Shown here: positions 8,938 to 17,995 of the stretch, one piece after another
How positions within the stretch are numbered: position 1 is the stretch's first letter
Layout: each line of letters opens with the position of its first letter
NCBI GenBank assembly: GCA_015501585.1
Contig: JADNRY010001056.1
Span: 1-17,995, forward strand
Reading direction: 5' to 3'
Source: Rhodocollybia butyracea
Lineage: Eukaryota > Basidiomycota > Agaricomycetes > Agaricales > Omphalotaceae
DNA length: 17,995 nucleotides
Position numbers and translations under genes: made by a program
Notes under the pieces: generated by a model
Seen by the model: the letters and a program-made list of their open reading frames with translations, nothing else
Databases searched by the model: none
What the model was told of the DNA's origin: nothing

Positions 8938-9141
8938 GTACGTAGATCTATCCTTGAAACAAGATAAAATCGGCACGCATTACGCTTCATCGAAGGTCCG
9001 AGACAATAAGAGCAAACACGCGAATTAGCGCTAGACCCTTTCAATTTTTCAATTTTAAACTACGACCACAACCATACAGGAAGGTCGGTATATTTTCTTT
9101 ACCTGGTAAATCTAGATTTTAATACACTTTCCAGATACAAA

Positions 9142-10758
9142 ATGTCAACCTACAACCACAGGAAACCCATCTTCAGCCCGAGAGTAAACATTTCTTCGGA
9201 ACTGTTTTTAACGAAGCTGCGCTCTGAATTTGGACCTGCCTCATTCAAAGCGCAGGACCTCGAACATTGCTCGCTCTCTGCGACAGTGACTACGATGATT
9301 ACGAGCTAGAGGTCGCTCATCTCCAGTCCCGGATCCTGTATACTCGACAACAGCAGCAAATGCTGAAAGACCACAAAGTCAGATTGCGCTCGTTGAACTC
9401 GCCTGTCCGAAAGATTCCCAACGAAATCCTGGCAAATATATTCGATCTCGCTTGCGAGCGGAACTTCTTGCTGGGGTATCCGTGGCGCATGTAAATGAAC
9501 CGCCCATACCCTCACTTATGCCCTCGTTGCCAGCTCTTTCCATCGCTTCTACGTGTGTTCGTTGGCGCTCGGTGGCGGTATCGACGCCTAGTTTATGGTC
9601 TCGCCTCAAACTAGCAATTTTAACGACCGAAGAGACTTGGAGAGAATATCATGCTTTCAACGACACTCTCACGCTGCACTTGAGTCGCTCAAAGAAGTGC
9701 CCGTTGGACATAGATTTATATGTGGCGGGAGATCCAGATCCATCATGTCCCACTCTACTCATCCTTTCATCTGTTGCTTCATATTGGAAGGCTTTCAAAT
9801 ATGAAACGAGTTCATGTCCCTTGAACGAACTTTTTTCCAGTAGACTTGGATCTTCCTTCTCTTGAGCGGTTGGAGTACTCATGCTACTTCGATAGTGCAG
9901 AGAGTTTTGTAAACGCTCCAAGGCTCAGGAAACTCGCTATCCTCCAACACAGTGGCCAATTTTCTTCTCATTTTCCATGGTCCCAGCTCACTCATCTTCG
10001 CATACAAGCCTGCGTATCAACCATTAGACAAAGTCATAGAACTTTGCCCGAATCTCTCTACACTGATGTTGGTTGAAGATGAAGATTATGCCGACACCTT
10101 TCCAACCACACCTCTCAAAAACATTACACAACTCACTTCGCTCACAGTAGTCCTCACTGACTCCATGGCTAATGAGGGCCTGCTTCACCACATCCTACCC
10201 TCCTTGACATTACCGTCTCTGACTGAACTTCAAATTGACGGAATGGACTGTTGCGGCCGAGATTGGCCGAGACGAAGCTTTTGCCGATTTTCATTTCTAG
10301 GTCTTCGTGTAAGATCTCAAAAAATCTCTTTCCAAGGAGTCAGAATGTCAGATAAGGACCTTGTATCTGCCCTCCACCTCCTACCTTCCTTCAGGACCTC
10401 GATATAAGGGATCCCATCTATTGCGAGGCAATTTCCATAAACTCCTGACTTTGTCTCGAGCTTGCATAGTTATGGCCACAGCAAGGTCACTGGATCCAAC
10501 TCGCCCCTTGCCCCGAGACTATCTCGCCTTTCACTGAATACCGATCGCAAAAACGTTCGATGACACGGCGTTCGTCGATATGGTGTCGTCGCGTTGGCTG
10601 CCCGATCCAGAGTATGCCGCGAAAAATTGGAGTAGATTGTCTGCGGTCAGTGGTTTTGCGGTCCTGTCAACGCCAAAGTGGACGATGCGGTTTACGAGCC
10701 TTTGCGTTACTTCGATAGGATGGGTTTGATGGCCGTGATCCTTGAGGTATCAAAATGA
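9142..10758 (+). CDS. F-box protein with leucine-rich C-terminal region; intronless, several frame breaks
   Basis: F-box proteins recruit substrates to SCF ubiquitin ligases; members of this expanded mushroom family have no known individual targets. From ATG 9142 it reads MSTYNHRKPIFSPRVNISSE, then LRSEFGPASFKAQDLEH. After a missing base near 9266 follow a coiled-coil-like stretch (DYELEVAHLQSRILYTRQQQ) and the F-box, SPVRKIPNEILANIFDLACE. Then come SIASTCVRWRSVAVSTPSLW and leucine-rich segments (LPSLERLEYS, LTHLRIQAC, LCPNLSTLMLVED, LPSLTELQIDG). The C-terminal part can be followed through LDIRDPIYCEAIS, FDDTAFVDMVSSRWLPDPEY and YEPLRYFDRMGLMAVILE to TGA 10756-10758. Frame shifts by one base near 9266, 9455, 9834 (six-T run), 10023, 10392, 10436 and 10540. 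The expected length is about 540 residues. No intron is needed. It lies 204 bp after NCA2 and converges on the ECM15-like gene. Confidence 0.75.
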
Positions 10759-10909
10759 GAGGCTGCATCTTGACTATCTTCGATTATAGTTTAGTTAATG
10801 TTAATGTCTAGCTTCAGTTTCCATATTCTACACAAACCTCTATGCAGGTACTACACCCGAACAAAAGAGAAGCAGGCCTTTCCTTCAGACCGATCTCTGT
10901 ATTCAACAA

Positions 10910-10915
10910 AATAAA
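10910..10915 (+). promoter_or_regulatory. Poly(A) signal of the F-box gene
   Basis: A perfect AATAAA lies about 150 bp after the F-box stop codon, in AT-rich sequence before the convergent gene begins. Confidence 0.45.
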
Positions 10916-11008
10916 GTTATCTACTCAACTACCCTAGCCTGCCTAGTGAATGCGTTAGCAAAAGGGATAGATTTCACAAGCTTCGGCCTTACTTGAATCC
11001 ACAACGAT

Positions 11009-11661
11009 CTATTTTGCCAAAATCTCTTCGACTCGCTTCACTTTCCCTTCGTTCCCTGTCCCCGGTGCAATTTCCCGATCTGTGCGTGTACCGATACGGA
11101 TGTCCGTGGCAATGCGGGGGGCACCCTGGCCATGGACAGCAAGATGGCAATCATGAATTGCTTTGGATACTTTCGACCAAACCGTTAGCTGTGATAACAA
11201 CGTAATTTCGCCTCGTACCTTCGGACCAAGGTCCTTCTAAGTGGACGGGAAAGCATAGGTTAGCTCAGAATATCTTGGGTAAGGGGCGCGACGAGCCTAA
11301 ATTTGTTCCATATCCACTAGATGCTGCATTAGATCAATGTTTGGATTGGCGAGTAAGGACAATATCTTACTGCATCTAAATGAAATGATTAGAAGGTGGA
11401 AGCTCCTCGGATGATGATATATAGTACCTTGTATTGAAGCCCAGATTTTTTCCAAAATTCTCTGGCATTCTGCAATGTACCCAGCAACCTAACAGGGCTT
11501 TTAAGCCTCGTATTTTTAATACAACGAAACATTTCGTCAGCGTACGGATGGTTCTGCGGTGCCCATCGGGATAAGGCAAAAATCTGGAGTAGAGTGAGTT
11601 CGGTATGATTGACAGAAAATGAGAGGATCCCACCAGCTACAGCATACAGATCTTCAGGCAT
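11009..11661 (-). CDS. ECM15: ECM15/MTH1187 (UPF0045, thiamine-binding-like) family protein, seven exons including a 5-nt exon
   Basis: This is a small conserved protein; some relatives bind thiamine, and yeast ECM15 (YBL001C) is 104 residues of unclear role. Exons, right to left: 11661-11634, 11583-11546, 11488-11428, 11375-11371 (5 nt), 11316-11297 (20 nt), 11236-11219 (18 nt) and 11169-11009. The spliced product is about 109 residues. It begins MPEDLYAVADFCLIPMGTAE, continues PSVAGYIAECQRILEKSGLQ, YKMHGYGTNLEGPWSEVSKA, IHDCHLAVHGQGAPRIATDI and RIGTRTDRE, and ends EGKVKRVEEILAK. The motifs DFCLIPMGT, MHGYGTNLEGPW and DIRIGTRTD are hallmarks of the family and fix the exon joins. All introns (49-60 nt) end in AG. 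Five start with GT; the fifth starts with GC (TAG|GCTCGT). One extra A in a six-A run near 11448 shifts exon 3. Confidence in the family is high. Confidence 0.87.
11371..11375 (-). other. 5-nt microexon (ATGCA) of the ECM15-like gene
   Basis: On the minus strand ATGCA is bracketed by TTTAG and GTAAGA. It supplies Met and the first two bases of His in YK|MH|GYGTNLEGPW, which is exactly the conserved family sequence. Without it the frame and two invariant-looking residues would be lost. Confidence 0.72.
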
Positions 11662-11941
11662 AGCGGAGTATGGTTGAACTAAAGGAAGATGACGCAGAAC
11701 TTACTCCGTCTTTCCCGCGAGGTCCAAGCTGAAACTTACAGACATCTAATATCACACAATAGATGTCATTTCCGGTAATAGGCATCTCAGTGGTGCTGTT
11801 ATAGCGCATGAAGAAAATTCATCTGTGAGTACATTTCATGTCGCAAAGCGAAGCTTGAAGAGTCAAGTGAAACTAAGTCAAGTACTAGCTAACCAAATAC
11901 TTAACTTTCGTACAGCAGAATCGAACCACAATACAAGAAAC

Positions 11942-11947
11942 TTTATT
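11942..11947 (-). promoter_or_regulatory. Poly(A) signal of P450-1
   Basis: AATAAA on the minus strand begins 23 nt after the P450-1 stop codon. The 308 bp between that stop and the ECM15-like start hold no further gene that I can see. Confidence 0.45.
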
Positions 11948-11969
11948 ATGTAGATAAACGTTATTTGAA

Positions 11970-13915
11970 TCATCCATGTAGCTTTTCAACATAGGCTCGA
12001 TATTGCTTGCGCCATTGCGGGAAAAAATGATCCATATGACCTTGGCTGAAGCAGAAGTCTTCGATTCTGAAAAACACATAGTGAGCCTGAGCTTATCGGA
12101 GATCACTTATATTACACGCACGTATCTTCAGTAATGACAAGCTTTGTGTCCAGCTTTCGGAAGAAATTCCCGAGAATTAGATATAGCTCACACCACGCTA
12201 GACTTTCAGAACAGATTAGCATTCTGTAGCCAACCAGAGGCAAAGAGGTTCATACTTAAGCCCCAGACTAGGTAGTCATCGAATGAACATAATTTATGGT
12301 TGCCACTGTAAATCATTCACTGACCAAATGCGAGGTCCTTTGCAGAACGGAGCAAAATCAAGCATCATCTCATTGGTGTTTTCGGCCAGCCATCGATCCG
12401 GGTTGAAGACGTGAGGATCAGGAAATACATCGGGGTTCATATGCAGAAATAGTACACTCATTTCGACGGTAGTCTGCCCTGGAATGACGACGAGAATTTG
12501 ATAGTCTAGATAAACAAGGACTCACACCGGGTGGTAACTTCAAACCGCCTATTTCAGGAGTCGTAGCTCCAACGACACGCGGAAGGGGATGAACAACTCC
12601 AATGGCAACTCGAAGTGATTCTCTGATGAAAGCGGTCTGCAGAAGTTCACATCAACGTAGCAAGTGTCAAAGCTAAGTATCACGTACCAGATACGGTAAT
12701 TTTTCCAGCACAACATAACTCATTGGTGAGTCCTTGTTTGGCCATGCTTGATGAAGTTCTTCAACAAGCCTTCGGTGAATTTCGGGGTACTTGAGAGCAT
12801 AAAACGTTCCAACGTGGCACGCATTGCCGACAGTATCGCTACCGGCGGAAATGAGAGAAAAGGCTTCATGAATCAGCGATTCCCGGGAGGGAGGCTTGCA
12901 GTCCTTTGGTTCCAGCAAGTGATGATAAATCGTCTCATGGTCAACACTAGAAAGTGTACCCGGATCACGTATAAGGCTATCAACTTGTCGTTCAAAAGCA
13001 ACCTTCAAGTCAAGGTATCCACGAAAGGTGGGTAAGAACCACATCATGAGCTCTTGTGGTCCATGATGGAACAGAGGCATGAGCCATGGGAAGTGCCTTG
13101 TGTACCACAAAGTACGGAAACTTTGTTCCAGGCCTCGAAGTATGGGATGAGAAAAGTTTGGGATATCAAGAGCATTGGTAGATTCAGCAAAGCAATAGGA
13201 CGTAATAATATCCAGAGTGAGGGAGCGATAGGCAACAGACATATCAACAGCTGAGCTCGGAGAGTTGTAATGCTCTACAAGTAAAGTCAATAGTTTATCG
13301 ACCTAGTAGAGATTAAGTGACGATGAATTGGGATGGGCTTTACACTGTACAGGACCCACCTTTTCTTGTATTGTATACTCTAGTGCCGCAGTTGCTCGAC
13401 GAGAAAACAGCGGTGCCAGAATATTTCTCCGTGCCTTGGCGAGTAGGGGGTCACAAAAGCCAAAAGCAGTCTCGTGGTGCGGAACCATGGTGTGATATAC
13501 TGCACTGTCTTTGACCAATGTCGAACCATAGGTGTAGATATCATGATAAGCCTGTCTGTAGTTGAAATGGAGCTAAGTCATAGGCCTTAATCAGATGAAG
13601 GTTTAGATACAATCGATAGCGACCGACCGTATTCGGGCCAATTCTAACTACTGGACCTGATGGAGTGAAAAACGCTTGTTCAATAGGGGAATGATATACT
13701 TGGGAGGGGTAAACTTACCATATAGTTTATGGAGTTGGTCAATCTGGTTAACCAAACCACCGCCTTTGACGATGTTGTAATATGCTTCATATCCTTCTGT
13801 TAACGCTGCCAATACTGGGCCCGGATATCTATGGAGCGGATGGAAATAGATTCTGTAGAAACCCTACTGTTCCAACGCATAGAAGGAGCAGACAAGAAGC
13901 AAGCAAGATATACAT
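11970..13915 (-). CDS. Cytochrome P450 (P450-1), nine exons including a 12-nt exon in the haem loop
   Basis: This is a membrane-anchored haem mono-oxygenase; the substrate is unknown. Exons: 13915-13719, 13656-13628, 13572-13360, 13302-12688, 12636-12528, 12478-12325, 12267-12256, 12202-12122 and 12066-11970; introns are 49-62 nt, all GT...AG. The spliced product is about 501 residues, the usual size. In order: the N-terminal anchor MYILLASCLLLLCVGTVGF; YFHPLHRYPGP (hinge); KLYGPVVRIGPN; the I-helix AGSDT; ExxR as ESLR in TAFIRESLRVA; FNPDRW; and the haem loop FCKGPRICLGLNLAWCEL. The haem cysteine codon is split by an intron (TG|T). One extra T in GGGTTTCTAC (13859-13861) shifts the frame between the anchor and YFHPL; all else is in frame. 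It was probably functional, and this single indel may be a sequencing error. It resembles fungal microsomal P450s of secondary metabolism; I do not assign a CYP family. Confidence 0.9.
12256..12267 (-). other. 12-nt microexon of P450-1 (haem-binding loop)
   Basis: TCTGGGGCTTAA on the minus strand lies between a CCTAG acceptor and a GTATGA donor. Joined to TG upstream and TCTAGCG downstream, it completes the haem cysteine and gives CLGLNLAWCE, the expected P450 sequence. Skipping it joins TG directly to TCTAGCG and removes the residues LGLN after the cysteine without shifting frame. Confidence 0.75.
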
Positions 13916-13976
13916 TGTTGCGAGTTTGCAAGGGGAGTAGTGGGAGTAGTGAAGAAAGCACCGACTTGGCTTGGAC

Positions 13977-13984
13977 TACTTATA
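13977..13984 (-). promoter_or_regulatory. TATA box of P450-1
   Basis: TATAAGTA on the minus strand lies 62 nt before the P450-1 ATG and is followed by a pyrimidine-rich leader with CTACTCCC repeats, as in many fungal promoters. Confidence 0.45.
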
Positions 13985-15408
13985 CTTAGGCTCATGCATG
14001 TAACATGATGCAGTTTAACGGCGCCTCTTTGCTCCTCAGAGCTTGTCTGGGTTAGAATCCGTATAAAATCCATCAGATTCCAAATTGTACGAAACGTCAA
14101 GCCAGATTTGCAGCGTCCATAGTACGTTTCGAGGTCTTGTAAAAGCCTATTGACTTACTCTACGAAGCTCTTAGAGAAAACGCGTCGGTGATTGTGATAT
14201 CAGGGTATAAACAGACGGAGCATGTCTCCTTGGCCATCAGCCTCTCCCCAAGCGGCTTTCAACAACCTCCTAACATCTGTAAGGAATGAATCTATGAATC
14301 TAAGACTCCTCCAAGCCTATATTCGTCTCTGGAAAGAGCATCAGGCTTCACGGCAGGTTGCTTTCTGTCGAGCTTACCGTGGCTGAAGTTTCCATAAGCC
14401 GTTAGAATTGTTGTCGTCATGTCCGGCACTGTTAGATTCTTCTCCTGAGTTTGATTCATCGTAATGTGAGCGGCTGTGACGTTCACCAGAAGCACAGCGA
14501 GGGTAAGAAGGCTTAGTCCATGGGACTCGAGGTTCGTACTGTCCTCGGAAAGACTGTCTCAGGTCTGGTCTGCCGTGAATTGATTCACTGGGTTCAAAAT
14601 AGTCGTACACACTACACGCCAGTCAGAGCACCTACTTGTGTGATCTAGGAGTTGATATTGAAGCTTGAAGGGCAGCAGTAATCTAGACAGACGAACTATT
14701 TTCGTGAATTCTGCATTATTTTTTGAATGATCTTCAGAAGCATTTGTCACGGTTAGCTTCCTCGCCATAGACCCACCTAGGGTATATATACATGCATTTC
14801 ATCGTTATTTATCATACTTAAATGTTTTTCGCGCTTTCAGCGTCAGCTCCTTGTTCGCCTAGGCCTATAGAAGACTTCCATGAGTATCTGATACAGTCAA
14901 TCGTCCACGATAAAACCAACTCTAAAGACGGCCCCCTTCTTTCGGCGGTGGTTGTGGATAAGTTGAAGTACACGGCGATCCACTCGTAATCGTAGAGCTA
15001 CAAGCAGAATCTATTCGATGTTGGGATTGTTGACCGAAGCCGGCGCTTAAATAACGCCTTTAAATAACTTCTAAGTACAGCTGCCACCAATGGTCTTTTC
15101 CTATTCTCTGGGTTTATCACGTGGAGTAAGGCTCAGATTTCTTTTTCTCAGTTGCTGCTGAGAACGATGTTCATAGGTAGTGACCACTGACAATTGTGAC
15201 TTCCTTCACTTGCCGCGCTAGAAACTTCCCACTCATGTCTGGATTCTCCGTATCCCTGATACAGCAGCTGACCGATTTTTACCACAAGACGCTTGATAAA
15301 GATAAACACCATCCTTACCAAGCTTCTCATTTCCTCCCCTTCAATACCGACAAACACTTCTTAATTCACCTTGATCACTTGGCACCTGACCGCTTCTCCA
15401 AGGCGCTT
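13985..15408. other. About 1.4 kb between divergent P450s without a convincing gene
   Basis: Only short open frames occur. On the minus strand, an ATG-led frame at 14768-14559 has TATATATA about 22 nt before it but no recognisable product. A frame at 14495-14292 has a hydrophobic stretch (LLTLAVLLVNVTAAH) followed by a polar, Thr/Asn-rich tail, and an overlapping one at 14610-14374 is Ser/Asn/Asp-rich. I could not join them with introns of the local size. The direct repeat TTAAATAAC occurs at 15047-15055 and 15060-15068. The stretch most likely holds the shared promoter region of the two P450s, possibly with an unrecognised small gene or a relic. Confidence 0.4.
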
Positions 15409-15414
15409 TATAAA
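15409..15414 (+). promoter_or_regulatory. TATA box of P450-2
   Basis: A perfect TATAAA lies 53 nt before the P450-2 start codon and is followed by a pyrimidine-rich leader. Spacing and sequence suit a fungal core promoter. Confidence 0.55.
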
Positions 15415-15466
15415 GACTGTTCCCAAGCTTTCGTTTCATTATCTTCAACGTCGATAAAGTATTGCT

Positions 15467-17563
15467 ATGGTTCTCGAATTCTTGGCCCAATTCAACGTTC
15501 CCACAAACAGCCGTCCTAATCTCGGCATTTTCACTCGCTACCTATCTCATCATCAAACGTGCTCTTGGAGCGCGTACCAAGCTCCCTCTTCCCCCCGGCC
15601 CTCCTTCCGATAGTATTTGGGGAAATACCTTCGATGCTGCGTTGTTAGTAGTGTCGTGATCTTTATCTCCACTTATAAATAAACAATATCTTTCCTAGCT
15701 CTTATCGGAGGTTTGAACTATGGACACAGGATACGGCCCAGTGTTTCTCTTTACGAATGGGCATCTTAGGTGTGTTATATTTTGGTACTTAATTTACTCA
15801 ATTTAACTTCTGTTTTACGCTTGCTTATAAGGTCTCGGGGAATACGAACCATTGTCATTGGACGACACCAAGCCGCTATTGACATTATGGAAAAACATGG
15901 CGCCGATCTCTCCGACCGACCAAGCTTTATTGCTGCAGGCGAAACTCTCAGTGGAGGGATGCGTATACTCCTGGTTGGTACTCAAGCTGGTGGCGGACCA
16001 AGTTCAAGAAATTGCGGAAAACAATACAATCCCATCTTCAGCCGAAAACAACATCTTTGTATCATCCAGTTTTGAGACAGATGTCAAGGCAGCATTTGCT
16101 TGATATCATCGACGAGTACGAGCACCGTGCTTCAGACGGTGGTTCAGACGGAACCTCCAGTTCTTTCGTCTCCACAAAACATCAACAACACGCCAAACGA
16201 TATGCAGCAGCCGTCGTCATGTCCCTTGCATACGGCAAAGTTCCTCAGCGGTACGAAGACCCAGACATACAAGCTGTGAATCGTTGCCTATCTCGCATTG
16301 GGCATGCTATGCGTCCTGGGGCCTGGAAGGTCGATGTCGTGCCGCTCTTGAAGTATCTACCAGGTCATATGAGTCAACTCAAGGTTTGGCATAAGGAAGA
16401 GCTGGAGTTGTTCGGAGGAAAGATAGATGAGGTTAAGCGAAGATGGTAAGTGGCTTTGAGGGCTTTTTTATGATTTACCGAGTGTAGTGTGCTCTAGAAT
16501 CGTGGAGAAGAAGTACCAGCATCATTTGGAAAATACCTCATCGAGCACCAAGCTTCTTTGGGACTATCCGATAACGAAACGGCCTATCTTGCTGGAAGCA
16601 TGTTTGGTGCGGCTCAGACACCTCCGCCAGCGCAATCAGGTCCGCGTTCACCTTGGCCCGATTCTTGTGCTGTTTATAGATGAAGTCTTTCCTTCCTCTA
16701 GTATCGCAGTAATGGCAGCGATCTGCCACCCAGAAGCCCAAAAACGTGTCCAGGATGAGTTGGATAGTGTGGTTGGTAGAGGACGGCGTGAGTCGGAATC
16801 AACTCCTAATTCGTTCCGTGTCCTTCCTCCTGCTATTCTTTGTAGCCCCGACATTCTCAGACCAGAACTCACTCCCGCAGACTATGGCTTTCGTGAATGA
16901 AGCATCCCGATGGAGACCAGTGTCTGCAGGTGGATTCCCCCATCGAGCGACAAAGGATATTATTTGGGTGAGCGAAATCATGGTTTTCAGCCCTTATCGC
17001 AGTGTTCATCTCTGGCTTGTATGTAGCAAGGCTATGTGATCCCAAAAGGATCCACCGTCGTCGCCAATACCTGGTCTGTAGGCCGAGACCCGACGTCTTC
17101 CCTGATCCAGAAACATTTGAGCCCCAGCGCTGGATTGCAATAGACTCTGCGGGAAGAGCTATATTGAGGGACGATTTGAAGAGCTATCCATTTGGTTTTG
17201 GAAGGAGGTGAGATTCAATTGATAATTGCACCTATGGTATATCTCATGTATCCTTTCCTTTATCATCGCACCTTCCTCCTTGTACTCGTATTGACGTTAC
17301 ATCTCCCTTTCTACAGGGTGTGTCCAGGCCAACACCTAGCCACAGCGTCCATTTTCATGAACCTTGCTCTCATCCTCTGGGCGTTTAATCTAACCCCCAA
17401 CGAAAAGCATCCCATCGATACATACGCGTTCACGGAATCCGCAAATGCCCAACCATTGCCATTTAACGCTGTTTTTACCCCTCGGGTGTCTGTGCGGCCA
17501 GAAGACGGGGAGGGAAAAGGATGGGAGATATTGAAGGAGGCGTTTGAAGGATACGGAATGTAG
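15467..17563 (+). CDS. Cytochrome P450 (P450-2), OrdA/CYP5144-like, eight exons, six single-base frame breaks
   Basis: A haem mono-oxygenase of the kind annotated in mushrooms as O-methylsterigmatocystin oxidoreductase-like; the real substrate is unknown. Exons: 15467-15643, 15699-15769, 15832-16445, 16498-16639, 16702-16787, 16846-16967, 17027-17207 and 17317-17563. Introns are 52-62 nt, with a last one of 109 nt. In order: MVLEFLAQFNVP and membrane anchor AVLISAFSLATYLII; LPLPPGPPSD (hinge); DRPSFIAAGETLSGGM; the I-helix (A/G)GSDTSASAIS; ExxR as EASR; HRATKDIIWQGYVIPKG; DPETFEPQRW; and the haem loop FGFGRRVCPGQHLA. Single-base indels lie near 15506 (extra A), 15731, 15985, 16440, 16612 (inside the I-helix motif) and 17089. 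Corrected exon lengths total 548 codons, supporting the model. The intact splice sites argue against long decay. It is divergent from P450-1 and not a close copy of it. Confidence 0.9.
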
Positions 17564-17649
17564 TCCTGTTACGTATGATATCAACACTATGTATCTCCAC
17601 TGTTTCAATATAGAGTTTGAAGACACGTACAGAATGATCAGCGCTCTTC

Positions 17650-17655
17650 AATAAA
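17650..17655 (+). promoter_or_regulatory. Poly(A) signal of P450-2
   Basis: A perfect AATAAA occurs 87 nt after the P450-2 stop codon. Confidence 0.5.
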
Positions 17656-17995
17656 GCCTTTCTGCTGCCACCATTACTACACTTTCTTGTTTTCAACAGG
17701 TCGGGGACCCGACGGAATCCTTTCTGGCGCAGAATTTGCCACAATGCTCCTTGTCCAAGAATAGTCTAACCAGGTGCTCAGTTGCTGGATTATCTACCGC
17801 TCGTTGTGGTTACATCCGAATTCTCCAGCAGCCGTACAAAATTGAAGGATGACCTGTTTAAAAGTTGGATAAAACTGTAGGCCCCTTCGACTCAGATCCG
17901 AGGCCTAGCGCTCAATACTGGCCCCGATCCTACGCAAAAGTTGTTGGTAGCCTCTACGGACTTGCAACGGACACTTAATTCGTCCCCACAGCTCA
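17656..17995. other. 3' flank without a visible gene
   Basis: Neither strand shows a recognisable protein or RNA gene. Open frames here are short and unlike any family I know. Confidence 0.5.

Noticed and set aside
12748..13035. A 95-codon plus-strand frame
   Set aside because: It is antisense to the long P450-1 exon, which contains the I-helix motif.
13859..13873. GTAGGGTTTCTACAG read as a very short intron of P450-1
   Set aside because: At 15 nt it is far below spliceosomal size and, being a multiple of three, would not repair the frame; one extra T explains it better.
15196..15519. A plus-strand frame before P450-2
   Set aside because: It runs through the TATA box and leader of P450-2 into its first exon in the same frame as the membrane anchor, so it is a chance extension. 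The ATG at 15467 gives a family-like N-terminus.
1..17995. CRISPR array, prokaryotic defence or toxin-antitoxin system
   Set aside because: The introns, poly(A) signals and gene families are eukaryotic; I saw no regularly spaced repeats. The only large repeat is the gene-array duplication.

Overview
The window looks like nuclear DNA of a mushroom-forming basidiomycete (Agaricomycetes). The genes are split by many short spliceosomal introns (47-71 nt, one of 109 nt) with GT...AG ends. The families are typical of that group: a BTB/POZ protein with the DVIFRSSDGVLF pattern, a leucine-rich F-box protein, an OrdA/CYP5144-like P450, NCA2, and an ECM15/MTH1187-family protein. All gene models below were built by reading both strands by eye and joining exons at splice sites. 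No database search was possible.

Left half (1-8937). After an unrecognised 3' gene end (to 227) and about 0.9 kb without a gene, the order is amidase A (1163-2639), BTB A (2892-3806), the 5' part of an NCA2 copy (3827-4200), an inverted block (4201-5355), the 3' end of amidase B (5356-5585), BTB B (5738-6707) and a full-length NCA2 (6794-8937). Comparing the copies shows that an amidase-BTB-NCA2 array was duplicated in tandem as a unit of about 3.1 kb, with end points inside amidase exon 1 and inside NCA2. A segment of about 1.15 kb spanning the duplication junction was later inverted. This left amidase A and NCA2 B structurally complete, with truncated and inverted remnants of NCA2 A and amidase B between them.

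Right half (8938-17995). An intronless F-box gene (9142-10758, +) converges on a seven-exon ECM15-like gene (11661-11009, -), which contains exons of only 5, 20 and 18 nt. Next comes a nine-exon cytochrome P450 (13915-11970, -), with a 12-nt exon in the haem-binding loop. About 1.55 kb with no convincing gene separates it from a divergently oriented eight-exon P450 (15467-17563, +) of the OrdA/CYP5144 type. Both P450s have a plausible TATA box and poly(A) signal.

Nearly every gene has single-base frame breaks, mostly missing bases in short homopolymers, while splice sites and catalytic motifs are intact. This includes NCA2, which is normally conserved. The pattern fits uncorrected sequencing errors better than independent decay of every gene. 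Only the NCA2 A and amidase B pieces carry structural damage that makes them clear pseudogenes. I see no CRISPR, tRNA, rRNA, complete transposon or prokaryote-like system. The points most worth a second look are the duplication with its nested inversion, and the two tiny-exon gene structures.
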